Below, in pieces: positions 24,652 to 37,503 of a stretch of 64,000 nt of DNA. The notes beneath the pieces were generated by a model that saw nothing but the letters and a program-made list of their open reading frames with translations, did not search any database and was not told the DNA's origin. Source of the stretch: Paramecium octaurelia. Taxonomy: Eukaryota > Ciliophora > Oligohymenophorea > Peniculida > Parameciidae. Where the stretch lies: positions 124,001 to 188,000 of the forward strand of contig CAJJDP010000002.1 of assembly GCA_905182995.1 (NCBI GenBank). The letters run 5' to 3'. The position numbers were made by a program, and so were the translations under genes. The first letter of the stretch is position 1. Each line of letters begins with the position of its first letter.

Positions 24652-26383
24652 TCATTGTCTTCTCATTTATTGATTTTATAAGAAGACCTTCATTTATTTC
24701 AAAAACTTTTCATCATTACAATTCATCTCAAAAGATGAATTAGAAGATATTGATTAATTTTTTAGGAAATCTTAATTTTACATTTTCTCCTATTTAATTT
24801 TATCAAAAATCTTCTTCCATTCCTTTTTATCCACATTTTCCATATACACAGTTGAATGAATTTTCATATCTGTTAATTTTTGTCTGAGTGGTTCAAAATC
24901 TGAATATTCAGCTTGCATTTCAGAATATCCAAAACTTATTAGACTAGTTCTTCTTGAAGCCTATCGAACAAATTATCTGTTAAATTTAATTTAGCTGTTT
25001 TCCAATTGAATTTGTTATTGAGAATCTTGTTTCTATTCTTGAATCTAATTTTGTTCCTCCTCCTCTTCTGCTTGAGTACCATTATCAGAATATCTGTGAA
25101 TGAAAAACAATTAGCTCATCAATCCTTAAGGTATTAAACACATTTTCAAATTGTTCGATTATAACAAAGCATTCTCCAAACTATGTCTTTCATCTTCCTT
25201 TTATAACTCCTCTTGCGAATTTTACATAATCATGACTTATTTTTAAATGCTTAGATTTTCATTAATACATAGGCTCAACAATTATTTTTATAGTTTTGAC
25301 TACAACAAATAAGCGATTTCCTTGTGACTCCTATCCATAATATTCAAGCATTTGGGACAGAATTAAGTTAAGGCTCCAATTTGCAATATCATTTTTTCAA
25401 TAGAGATGATGGATTCATCTTAGACCTATTCAAGAATGGATTTGATTATCCAACTTTCTTCTTGAAAGAGATCTTAGACAATTGAGATTAACAATGTGAT
25501 TTCCGAATGAGAAGATGTGATGTCGATGTAATTGTTCCATTATTTAAATAGATCATGAATATCCCCTTACTTCAGTAATTTCTCAAAATCCAAACATAAT
25601 GATTTATTTTAATCAATCAATGGAAATCGAACATTAATTGAATGGTTTTAAGCCTAAGGTATAGGTATCATTTTACATTTTAAAATACTATTTTTAATGA
25701 TGCCACCAACATATTTGATTTAGTATGCTCTAATTATTTGGTTTTTCTTTAAATTTCATAATTTTGTTAAAGTTTTTGAAATTTATTTAAATCACTTCTG
25801 ATAAGTTACATATTTTTCTTATATTTATTCCTTCTATTGATCTCATTGACTAAAAATTTAATTAGGTTTTCATCGGTTTTTTCTTCGATAATTCTTTATT
25901 AAGAATTACGTAAAATTGACATTTGGAGGGTTTCCGAGATGTCATTGGTGTAATTATCAAAATATTCTATAAAATAGTGAATTGGATACTTTCTTTATTG
26001 TAGGTTAGACAATTTAGATAGGATGTGAGCAAAACTGGGTTACTTTGATCTGGATAGAATTTGTGGTAGAGAATGAATAAATATTCTAACTAGAGAATGA
26101 GCTCCATGAGTTCCTTGGTTTCAATTTCGTCAAATCCAGGAGCGTTCCTGCTGAAGGTCTAATAGATAGCGTTGGTTGATTCAGGTTTTTTGACATATAA
26201 GAAGCTCTTTGCCCTTCTAAATTTAGAAATTTTATCTATCGTTTTTCCTTCTTATGACTTTTAAAAATTGTATATCGTTTTATTCAAGTTGTACGCAAAA
26301 TCATCGAAATCAATAGAGTTCAATTTGTATTGTGAATGGGATCTAGATGCCTTGAATTCTATGAAATCAGCATGTGCCATCAT
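24652..26383 (-). CDS. Hypothetical protein, 561 residues
   Basis: Two 23-nt introns join three frames into one protein. The N-terminal third is helical, with a possible EF-hand-like loop (KFYPDQSNPVLLTSYLNCL). The middle has a coiled-coil-like run (EIQRKTKQLEHTKSNM) and a segment with Cys pairs (QFCPKCLNI). The C-terminal part contains a Glu-rich stretch, many Gln residues and MKIHSTVYMENVDKKEWKKI. No family was recognised. It is transcribed convergently with the K+ channel, 166 bp apart, and lies downstream of DBR1 on the same strand. Start taken at the first of two adjacent ATGs. Confidence 0.75.
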
Positions 26384-26536
26384 ACCAAATTTATTAATAT
26401 TGAAAATATATTCAAATTACACAATCCTTTAATTCTCAATTAATACGCAATAAAATTTATATGAAAGAATTCCTATTCATATTTAGTTTTGATTCACTAT
26501 ATTTAGGTATTTTAAAATTATGTTTATTATTTATTT

Positions 26537-28049
26537 TCATTATAAAAATGGAAAATCTTATTCACTCATTTTACCATCCTTTTTTTACTAGTTCTATTAC
26601 TGTTCCAACTATTTTAGAATTTCTTATTTAACCTTCTCTTTATTCTATTGACTTTCAATTCTGTTGATTACTTATAACTAATTAGGGTCTTCTTGTTTTT
26701 GTGGTTATTGAGGGTCATAATATAGAAATCCATTTAATTCTAAACCTGTTTCACCGATCAATTTCAAATAATCACTCATCTGGTTATTCATTATGACTTT
26801 ATTGGGCAAGGTTAACTTATTTGTGAGATCATTTTTACTATGTGGAGTAGCTGTTATTTTGAAATTATTTGGTATTTTAATTCGTTGATTTTTATATTTA
26901 TTAAATAATTCTTATTTTGCTTATAGCAGTTATTAATACTTTTACCATCTTATTATTTTTAATCTAAGGGTATATTTATATATAGATACTCTTTTTATGC
27001 ATAATTACAGTCAAATAATTTAGGCATTTTATCCCAGATCAATTATAAATTGTAAGTACATTTCATGATTGCCAGCCACTCTGGGTCATAAAATAATTCA
27101 ATAGGTTCATTATTGAAAGCAAATTCATTATACAAGTCTAGTCCTTCTTTTGTATACGTGAAAAATGATAGAAATTCTCTCCCTGGTAGACATTTATCCA
27201 GAGCTAAAAACCTATTAAATTCAATAGATTATAATACTTTGTTTTTTTATTTGATTGATGACATACTAGAGCCTCAAATTTTACATGCATATGGCCAGCA
27301 AACCAATAGTTCGGTTAAAGTTTATTTAATAAATGGAGATGTGAAATGCTACCGAATTTCCCTTCTACAATGTCTGCTTCAAATTGTTTTTTTTTACGAA
27401 TCAAATCATTTATATTCCCATATTTTTAAATGGCTAATTAGGATATAATCTAAATTTACTCAATGGCCAATCATGAGATAAAAACATAGTTATATCTCCT
27501 TCATATAAGCTTAACTTATATAAATCAAATTATTTGGTATGATATACAGAATGTAACTAGTCTTGGACAAAGGGAAAACTTTCCAATCTAGGAATATTAA
27601 AATCTGAATTATGAAATATTCCTGAATTTCCTCCTAATTTAAATGTAGTTCTCCCTTTTTTCACTTCGATTACGTTTGAATTCCCTAAGTAATAGATATT
27701 TGGACAAACCCAGCCTCCAAAATGTCTAATGAAAATTAATTATAATGTACATTTCTCTCAAATGATTAGATGCTTCATGATTTCCTCCAACAAATATTGT
27801 TAAACAAGGTGCTACTTTTTCACCTGTATAGTATTTGTAAAATGAACCCATTTCTAAATACTTTTTGGGACATGCCATATTGTACATATCATTTTTATTT
27901 CTAATAGTTTGAACATCTCCACAAACTAGTAATAAATCTATTTTAATTTGTTTTTTTTTCTCGAATTCGACAATTTCATAAAATATCTCATCAAAATTGC
28001 CATGAAAGCATCCTTCCACTGCTATATTAATTCCTTCAACTTAAAACAT
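26537..28049 (-). CDS. DBR1: Lariat debranching enzyme DBR1
   Basis: A 469-residue metallophosphoesterase that cuts the 2'-5' bond of excised intron lariats in the nucleus. Metal-site motifs are all present: EGCFHGN with the DBR1-specific Cys, CGDVQ, GGNHEA, LSHDWP and AGHMHVKF. The family signature [20 protein letters not shown] is unmistakable. The C-terminal DBR1 domain follows ([14 protein letters not shown] to [10 protein letters not shown]), and the tail is Gln/Lys-rich. Four introns of 25, 26, 26 and 26 nt are needed to keep frame. The start at 28049 adds residues [11 protein letters not shown] that supply the first strand of the fold. Confidence 0.95.
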
Positions 28050-28263
28050 AATTATCAATATAATTTTATGAATAATAATATCCGGATATATATCGTCTAA
28101 TTTTAGTCCAATTCTAATCAGAATTATTAAATCTGAAATCCCTATTTACAGATTATTATTAAATTATATTAATTTTCATTAAAATTTATCAAATCAAGTT
28201 CAAGACCATAAATAATCACGAATTGAAAAATTGTAAAATTAATAATATTTTTCAAATAAATAT

Positions 28264-28806
28264 TCATTCATTTGCACGTTTGGAGCAGTCCATGTAAAAC
28301 TACAATTTTGGATCATTTTTTTTAACTTTGTACACTCTATTGGTAAATCCTCTGGGGGTAGGAGTTATTTAGAAATCTTACCAAGATTGGTCCTTTTATG
28401 ATTATTACTTAAATTTTAACTATCTTAAATGATAATTAAGATTGAATTAAAGATTTGGAACATGCTAAGTGGGTGAATTTAATCTTTGAATGGATGATTA
28501 ATTGCTTTTCGGTAGTTTTTCTATGAATTCCAAATTTTAACTTAATTCACTTGGAACGAACCTCTTTTCTCTTCTACTTTTTTGAGAACTCTAGAGAGTG
28601 CGCTTCGATCGATTGGTTGATAGTTGACAGGATGTTTATGTTTGACTTAGAGAATTTAGGGCAAATTGAAAATTTTAGACTTTCTTAATTGGAGTATACT
28701 TTTAAGATCTATTATATTAATGTCTAAGTAGATGACAATCCAAAAGGGATTTAGCAGTGTTTAGAATACTCACCTTCTGGCCATTAACTGAAAATTCATA
28801 ATTCAT
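28264..28806 (-). CDS. Small basic hypothetical protein, 180 residues
   Basis: An intronless frame from ATG to TGA. It begins MNYEFSVNGQKVSILNTAKS and is rich in Ser, Gln, Lys and Arg. A basic stretch SQKSRREKRFVPSEL lies in the middle, and the C-terminus is TNRVYKVKKNDPKLQFYMDC. No domain was recognised. Its ATG is only 16 bp past the stop of the large gene upstream on the same strand, so it either has its own promoter inside that gene or shares a transcript with it. Confidence 0.68.
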
Positions 28807-28822
28807 TAATTTATATAAATAA

Positions 28823-31800
28823 TCATTAATTAATTTTCTGCAATTCTATGTAACATTAAGAAAATCTTTTCAAAGCTAAATAGTATAATTTTGCTTTGAT
28901 CAGATATGTAAAATTATGGACATACTAAGTTAATTGAGCATATGTGAACTCTTTCTATTCAAAATAGTCTTATCTCATTTCGTATTTATTGATAATAACC
29001 TTTCTTGTAGTTTAGAATAATTAGTATTGATAAACAGAATGATTCTTCTTATTCCGAATGACTTAAGTACATACAAAGCCATCTCCTGATTTTTGCTTAG
29101 TTTCTTTGGATAATTAGTCGTCACATTCAGAGATGATGTGCTATTAGATTTCTGGTAATTGATTAATTTAAATTTGTGACAATCGAGCTAGATTAAGGTA
29201 GTTTTATGTTTTAATCTTTTGAGTCAGATAGTGACACATTTCGATTATGTCACTAAGGTTAATTTTGCTATTCATATAATTTGATTATGATTTATAGAGA
29301 CCATCTGTAACTAACTGATTCATTATTTCTCTAAGGTTTATCCTTAGATCTTTGTATTGATAATTTGCTAAACAATAGTACCTCAGATAAATATTGTAAC
29401 TGGATGATGCTGAATAAAGAATAGGTTTTGCAGGATCAAATAAGTCAATTCCCTTCTACTTCTATTTTTTCTCTAGGAAATACTCGATATATCCTCTACT
29501 TCCATTGTCACTCCGAAACTACTTAGTACACAGATACTCTAAGATTGAGATCTCATTTAAATTACACTTAATTACAAAGGGAGTCTTACCAAAATTTAAG
29601 TTCTGTGTCATATATATTTCTTATTCTAATATGAGATCCCTATACAAATTTCTGCACTCCGATTGTACTTTGTAATTATATCTGATATTTTCATTTGTTT
29701 ACTTTTTTTCTAAGTACTCTTTTCCAATTATTCTATATTTCTTGTTTGATTCATTATCAAACAGTTCTACTAGTCTATCAAATAAACTGATGTAACTTTT
29801 GAGTTATCTCTTTTCTTTGCGAACTGATAATTAAAATACTTGTTATTGCATCAATTTCCAAAACATAATCTCTATTAAATAGCGTTTGTCATTTTTTCTA
29901 TTACCACTATTTAATTATCTCGTAAAGTCAATGATCTACAAAACCTTTTAGCACATATCCTCATTCTTTTCAATTGCTTAATTGATGACTTTTGTTTTGA
30001 TATTAATCTAAGAAGTCTGTGCCACAAATCCTTGTCTTCTTTTGATTTTTCCAGTCTTGAAACTAAGCTAAGATACATCAATAGATTGTCTCATAATATG
30101 CAATTTTGTCATCACTTAACTATTTAATTTAGAACTTCTCCTATATTTAAGTGATCCTCTTTGTATTTCATCGACTTAATTAGTTATATCACTAAAAGTA
30201 GAATACTCAGTAACATTCAATAATTAAAATATCACACCTAAGCTAAAATCCATTTCTTAAATTTAAATTAGATTAATGTTAGTCATCAATCTCTTTTTGC
30301 TTTTTGGAAAATAATAAATGATTTAAACGAGATCCAATACTGTATGAGCTTGTATTGTTATTATTACGAATTCGACCTTAATCAATTTATAATTCTTAAA
30401 TTGAAGAAACATGCATTCATTTAAAAGTGTTATTTGATTGTTTTGTTTCACCACATAAAACTTCTCTATGTAATGTGCTATTACCCTGAAGATTTTGTAT
30501 CTTTAACTTAAAAACTATTTAGCCTGACTATAATCATACGAATGAACTCTCTAATATTCATTAAGGATACATTTTTATGATCTTTTAGCTATCCAAAAGG
30601 AGGCTAGTTTTATATCTTGGTATGATTTAATTATTTACATAACTGAAAAAGGGGTTTTGTATAGAAACTTTTTATCAAATTTTAAATTCACAACAAACTC
30701 TTAACACCATTAATAGATTAAATTTGGAGAGAAATAGTTATAAATTTCGAATCTTTGTTCAATATCGAATTTATTGAATATTAGAATATATTTCTTTAAC
30801 TTTGAGTCAAATTCATGTATCTGAAGACTGATAAACAAGTTCTCACCATCAAACTTATAAATTTATTCGTATTTTGTTGAGTAATATGATTCTTGCTTAC
30901 CTAAATAGAAAACCTTAACATTGGCATAACATTTCGCTTTATTAATGGTCTCAAAAGTAAAAGTGAAATCCAAACGATTTAAATAATTAACCAATTCTTT
31001 TGAATCCGATAATAGATACGCCTTAATTTTACTGTAATTCGGGAGGGATGCTCTAATGGTGCAATTAAATTTCTCCATTCTGATTCTCAGAAAACAATTT
31101 TCCTTCAATAGAATAATGAACAATCTTCTGTATAGAGATAACTTCTGGTATTGCTTTTATTAGGTGTACTTGCAACTATTAATGAAAATACGAGTATTAT
31201 TAGAATCCAATATCAAAGGTTATCTCAATCTAGTTATATTGATCATCCTTACTCTTTATTATGACATAATCACTATGATAAATTTATCTCTCAGCCGAAC
31301 AACTACAAGATTGGGATGTTGAAATGTATCAAACCTTTTGACCCCTTATGACCAAAAGATTTATTTTTAGTCATAATTGTATTCCTAGGCTACTTCTAAT
31401 TGCTTAGAAGTATATTCTGGTTTGAGTTCAATCTAATCAATCTGTTAAAATTATTAATCAAAAATTGAATGATATTCATATTTAGATTAGGTCTCTCGAG
31501 TTTCTTTCATTTTTCTTAAGTCTTTTTCCTCATGAGGATAGATGCTGTATTTTAAATATGTTTAAGTTGTATTATATAAGCTGTGATGATCCATTTTCTC
31601 TATAAAATTTAGATTCGATGAAAGTATGTGTTAATATTATGCTTTTAAGGTAACTTATCTATTCTTAAAATTCAGAGTAATCAAATGATTTAAGATTAAG
31701 TTGATTATTACAGAATAATTTGTTCTTTCGAATATCAGATTCTTCAAAATGTAATTAATTTCAAATTGATGAAAAATTGAACTATCAATTATTTCCTTAA

Positions 31801-34357
31801 CTGCAAGTGCTAATTTCTCAAAATGAAAAACACTTATACTTAGAGGCTAAAAGATTCTTTCGTTTTTTCTTCTATATAAATTTGTCTAATAGAAATATTA
31901 ATCCGTGTTTTATTTGTCTTTTTCAAATAATAATGCTTCAATTTATAATTAAAATTTAGTTGTATCAAATAGCCATTCTAAAGTTTAAGCATTGATTGAA
32001 AATAATTATGTGGACTCACTATGAATTGAATACCTTTGTCTCATTCTATCCACATCTAATAGCAATTTGTCTAATACTACATTACCATTATAACATAAAT
32101 GTATACTCAATTAACATGTTTTACTTACCTATCCCAATAGCGCATCATTTGATTGTACTAATATTTCATTAATATCTACGAAACAAGACTGAATAAATAT
32201 CTTTTTTGTCTCTTATTGATTTATTTTTGATATCAATTGATCATTGAAAAATTCACTATTGTTATGTAAGAATCGGAATTACAATATCTAATTCAGTGTT
32301 TCTTAATTTGTTTTTATATAATCTACATATTACTTTGAAAGGTTCTAACTATCCTAAGTTAATTTTCTTTTATTTTCTAGTAACTTTTACTCCAATACTA
32401 AAATGTCAATCAGTATTAATCTAATCATAGGTAAGTTAATGATGTATTATTTAATCTAATCTGAGTCAATTGTTTCAGATAACTATGGTAACAAATCATA
32501 TGTAGTTCCTATCTTCTTTTTTATTTTTACTATTTGATTGTTTTGCAGATAAGTGATTATTTTTTAAGTCTCAACAATCGATTAGATGTCAAGTTCAGTG
32601 AGTTTCCTTCTTGATTTTAGAGAGAGTCCTTAAATAAAAGAGGTCTTATACACTTTTGCTGATGGGAGATGGTCCTTATTCAATAAAGCCAACTATCCTT
32701 TCTATCTTAAATAAATGAGCATATAATCTTTCACTGTTGGCCAAACAGTGCTACAATTCTTATTAACTTCAAAGTCAGGCATGGTGACAAGTGGAATATC
32801 CAAACGAAAATGATATTACTGACGACCTTCTCCTTTAAAGAAGAGAGCGATACAACTCTTATCATAAGTTACATCATAATAAGACACTGACCAAACTACA
32901 ATATTTCTATAAAAAACAGAAATATATCTGAAACTAGGATAATATAAGGTTTAAATATGTTTGACCCAATCATCACAAGTTTTTGATGGAATTTTTAAAC
33001 CTGGATGTCTACAAAAATTTTTAAATTTATTTTAGGCCTTCCAAAGCATTCCAAAAACTCCAAGATTTTCTTTCTTTGCCTCTAATTAGAACTTCTCTTT
33101 TTCTCTCTCCTTGTCTTCCTACTCTTTCTTTTCCTGTTATAGTTGAAACACCGGAACATTTTCACTCATAAAAATAATATCTCCAAGTCTTCTTTTAAAT
33201 GCTCTAACCTTTGTTGATTTCCTTGCCTTCTCAATAGGTTTTGAACTAGCTATGGATCTTTTATTGACTTTAAAGACTTTCATTCTAAAGCACATCTAAA
33301 TAAATCTCACTCTTTTTAGTACTTTCTCTGAGAAAATATCCTCAGCTCTTAATTCTCTACTAGACTTTTTTTAGAAAATGATTTTTGAAGCTTTTCTTCT
33401 TTATGAAAGTCCTTCATTCAATCTTCTTTATATTTCTCGAACTTATGCTACCTTTATGGCATTACTTAAAACATCGTCTTCATTTAATACATTCTATATA
33501 TATTTCATTGAGGGATTAGAAGTTAAAGCTAGCAATCTTTCCTCTATTTTTCTATAGTTAATAAGACTCAAATAATGTTTTGCTACAAGTCTTGCCAATT
33601 TAGGAGATGTTATTTTAGAGTGAAGTCGCTAAAACATCAAGGCTGTTATGATAGTGGATATTTTAAAAATGGTGTCTGTTTATTTTTCTCTTATTTTTGT
33701 ATTCTAAGACAGTTGTTGAAAATCTTCTCTGAGTGAATCCACTTAATTTTTTTCTTTCGATTTTTCTATTACATTAAGGCTAACTTTTAATAATTTATAT
33801 TTTGCAGCATTGGATTTTTTAGATAAAATTGATGTAAGAGAATTAATTTTAGGAGTGGATTCTCTTTATTGATTTAGCTTTTCCTTTTCTTTTTTCTCCA
33901 TCTCCACTTATTGCATTAGCTGCATTTTTTTTTATTTTTCTTGTTTTCTCAATTCATCTTCTTAATTCATTTACTAGATTATTCTATATACCTTAGCAGG
34001 CTTAACCTCGGCTTTAGGCTTCTTAATAAAAGTTGAGGCTGTTCTTTATCTAGCTGTTTCAACTAATTAGGTTCTCAAAAGCAAACCCTCAATTTGAGAT
34101 TGTGTGCGCACATGTTATTTTTTTAATTCATTAACATCATAATCTCGACTACTAAAGAAATTATTTTCTTGAACAGTTTTAGGAGTGGTTTATTATGATA
34201 AAATTTTGAAAGAATTATTGTTTATTGAAACATTTGGTGTTTTAACCTATTGTGCACTATTTGGAAGTGTAGTGATTGAAATTTAAAGATTTTGTAATTT
34301 TTTCAGATAGTTAGACCTAGTCAGTTCTGCTTTCCCTTTATTGAGTTAAGACTTCAT
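28823..34357 (-). CDS. Large intronless hypothetical protein, 1,844 residues
   Basis: A single 5,535-nt frame (1,845 codons including TGA) with no intron, which is unusual beside neighbours with several. The first 300 residues are basic and coiled-coil-like (RKQEKQKKMQLMQQVEMEKK) and Ser/Thr-rich. A globular segment near residues 440-600 contains WKAQNKFKNFCRHPGLKIPS, DDWVKHIQTLYYPSFRYISV and FFKGEGRQQYHF. The rest is a long series of helical, Lys/Ile/Asn-rich segments. No enzyme motif or membrane helix was seen. It could be a cytoskeletal or basal-body scaffold, but that is a guess. No TGA was noticed across the frame; this reading is by eye. Confidence 0.75.
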
Positions 34358-34688
34358 TGACCTAGAAATCTCACGGCAAATTAAGGTATTTTAATAATCA
34401 GAAAATTATTCACAAAAATTTTTCACTTTTAACCCAATATCTTAAACCCTGCAATTGTAGATTAAACTTACTATATTGATATTTATAACAACTAATATTT
34501 TGTGAATTTAAGAACCAATTTCATAAAATGAAAGTCAATTTCTATTCCACTTTGAATGAATAATAAATCAATTTAGAACTCATTTCTAATTTATTTTATT
34601 TTCTTCAAATATTAATTATTGTTCTTCATATTTCTTACCTAAAATTATATCAATAAAATTTGGCATACATTCGCATTAATAAATTAAT
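34358..34688. promoter_or_regulatory. Divergent intergenic region
   Basis: It separates two genes transcribed away from each other, so both promoters should lie here. It contains CACAAAAATTTTTCACTTTT (about 34411-34430), close to a sequence upstream of the gene at 63527. No other feature was seen. Confidence 0.35.
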
Positions 34689-36644
34689 ATGCAATTTATA
34701 AAATATGATAGCCTATTCAATTTTAGTTCAGAATCAAATGAAGAAATGGATATTGTGCCTCCAGAACATCATCTCAATCTACAAACAAGAGTAGTTAAAG
34801 ACAAATTCTATTAGAATCTTTAAAGTTCTATAACAATGCTCAATTAGATGTTGGGATTATCTTAAAATATCCTCAATCGATAAAATACTAACGAAGATGT
34901 CTGCAAAAAGATACTGTAATTAATTACAATTGCATCAGAAGGATTAATGCAAATCGAATAAATATATTCCTTGATAGAATTGAAAGAATTCGGAATTCAA
35001 TAGAGAAATTAAAATTACAATTAAGCTCAATCCAACAACTCGATAAACTAAAATACAACCAATATGGTTCTTGATTATTTAAACTATTTCATTTTGAATA
35101 AAATTTTAGAACTTCTCAATAAATTTCCTAATTAGGATAAATAGCAAAATAGGAAATTCTCTATTTATTGCTCTAAATTACAATCATGTATAGAAATATT
35201 ACCTGGTGCTACTAGTGTAAAGTAGGATGACCTATTTTCTGTCAATTAATAACATTTATTTTGGCAATAATTAAAAAACTATATAGAAATAAAACAATTA
35301 GCTGATCATGAGTAAATAAGATAATCTTATGACAAAGTGTGTGAGGGCATTCTTCTTGCAAATGCTATGATATCCAAAGGATCTGAATATGAGGGAGAAA
35401 TAAAATAACAATTTATGCAAGGTTTGGGTTTTGTATTTTATGCTTTGAATAAATAAAAAATGAAAAGTAGAGCAAATCATTTCCTGGCGGATCCTAAAAA
35501 GGAAGAGGTTTTTAAGGCTTGGAATCTGCCTGAACAAGGCCTTGTCAAAATGCTCTTACCTGCTGTGTTTCCTTTCATTAAATTTAACTAGAAGATATAT
35601 ATTCCAAGATATTTTAGATGTATTTCATCTGAATATATTCTTAATCAATATAAAAGATCCACAATCAATAAAATTAATAATGATTGTGGCCTGTTTTACC
35701 CAGAAAATAGGATTAGTTTAGAAGATTTATTGACTAAAAAAAAGGTGAGTTCAGACAGAGTACAAGTTAGAATTCTATGTCATGAGATCTTAAAACCAAA
35801 GAAGCAATCTTTGTTATAGCAATTTGTAGGATAAATAATAAAGAATGATACTGTTTTTGATAAAATTATTATTCACATACGTAAATCAATATATCTTAAG
35901 TTTATATAGATGGAGGTGGTTTTGTAGCCATGTCTTCTAGATCACATCAAACGTACACAAGAAAATGGGCAAACGCTTTGAAAGTACCCATCTTCTCAAT
36001 AGATTACAGAATGGCACCGAATGATCCTTATCCTGCAGGACTGGATGACTGTTGGTAAGCCTATATGTTTATTTTAACATTCATTGAATAATATTATAAC
36101 GTAGTTCCAAATAAAGTAGTATTAGTTGGGGATAGTGCAGGAGGCAATCTTGTAGCTGCCTTAACTATTTAAGCCATAAAAGCAGGAGTCAGAGTACCTG
36201 ATGGTGTATTGCTGGCTTATCCTGCCTTATCTTTGGATATAAAACAATTCACTCCGAGTTTTTTAGTATCTTTGGATGATTCATGTATGAATGTTTTTTT
36301 CTACATAAGTGCTTCACCATACGGTTTTAAAGTTATGTTTAAAGTCATATATTTAAAAGGAATTCAATCCGAATTTGGATCCAATGTTATCTCCCTCAAA
36401 AGCGAATGACGATATTCTGAAGAGATTTCCTAAGACGAGGATATAGGTTGGGACCTATGACCCTTTGCACGACGAGAGTTTTCGGTTGTTGCAGAGATTG
36501 ATACAATTGAATAGAGATGCTAGATTGATTGAATATCAGTCTATGCCTCATGGATTTTTATCATTTGATGTTATTAATGGCATGAGTGAAGCCAAATAAA
36601 CAGTGTTGGATGCCTAAGATATTTTATCTGACCTGCTGAAATGA
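34689..36644 (+). CDS. Hormone-sensitive-lipase-like alpha/beta hydrolase
   Basis: A 633-residue protein with introns of 29 and 25 nt. The C-terminal half is a lipase/esterase of the HSL family: oxyanion motif IHGGGF near residue 397, nucleophile elbow GDSAGG near 471, the acid in GTYDPLHDES near 570, and the histidine in MPHGFLSF near 603. The first 330 residues form a helical domain like the N-terminus of hormone-sensitive lipase, with QGLGFVFYALN and RANHFLADPKKEE. It probably hydrolyses acylglycerols or sterol esters in the cytosol; substrate is inferred from family. Its stop is 34 bp before the next gene. Confidence 0.88.
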
Positions 36645-36678
36645 ATTTAATTAATCTTTTAATATATATATCAATTTA

Positions 36679-37352
36679 ATGAGAAGCTAAAATCATCCAC
36701 TAATTCACAATCCAACCTTGCCAACTCTTTAGAATTATGAAGATTCAATGGATTAGACTAATCTATATTATTTAAATGGAGCATCTCAAGAAAGAATTGT
36801 TTATCCTTTCACATAGAGAAATAAGGATAAAACAAAAAATTAGATTAGAAACAAATGTCTGGACCCCGAGAATAATTCAAAAATGGTATTTTTTGAATAG
36901 TTACAAAAACATCAATTATATTAAGCTAAGATTGATAAAACTGTCTAATACATTTCATCCTCAAAGAAAGAACCAATTTAACAATCAGTTAGTTCAAATA
37001 AGGGATAATTAAAAAATACAAGTTTCAACGCTTCTGAAAGGAATAGGAATTTAAGTGAACGAACTGATTTAACTCTCCAGTCAGTTAAGGAACACTGCAT
37101 AATTGATGACATTGTATAAAACCAAGATCTGATTTCAAAACAAAAGGGTCTCTTGGAAAAAGTTTAGGATCTTAAGAAATTAAAATTATTAAAGTAATAC
37201 AAATTCAATCAGTAATTTTGAATTATGTTTGTTTTAGTTATTGCTTGCCAGGGGTTGGCAAATCTCCCTACGTATTCAATGATACTCATTCGAAGTGCAC
37301 TAATCCAGGGTATTCCAGGAATATAGAAGGAGGAAAGTTTTTCACTAGATGA
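36679..37352 (+). CDS. Small hypothetical protein, 215 residues
   Basis: One 26-nt intron near the 3' end joins the two exons. The protein is hydrophilic and Asn/Gln/Lys/Ser-rich, with a short coiled-coil-like stretch (SKQKGLLEKVQDLKKLKLL). The second exon encodes a compact tail: YCLPGVGKSPYVFNDTHSKC then TNPGYSRNIEGGKFFTR. The Pro/Gly/Tyr pattern of that tail resembles short motifs of ciliary or microtubule-inner proteins, but I cannot name a family. It follows the lipase gene by 34 bp on the same strand. Confidence 0.7.
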
Positions 37353-37503
37353 TTGGTTTATATAAAATCTTGTTGTCATAAATTATGTTTTCAATTCATT
37401 TATTTACTGAGAATAAAAATTAATTGAATATACAAGATTAATTGAGTTAGATTCTTTCTTTTTTAAATAAAATGTGCTTAATATTTTATAAATTAAACTA
37501 TTC

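Noticed and set aside
32126-32148. GTAAGT...GAG stretch in the 1,844-codon gene as an intron
   Set aside because: Removing it puts the following sequence into a frame that soon meets TGA, whereas reading through continues openly.
28264-34357. Treating the 1,844-residue and 180-residue frames as one gene
   Set aside because: A TGA separates them and no GT...AG intron of usual length can bridge it.
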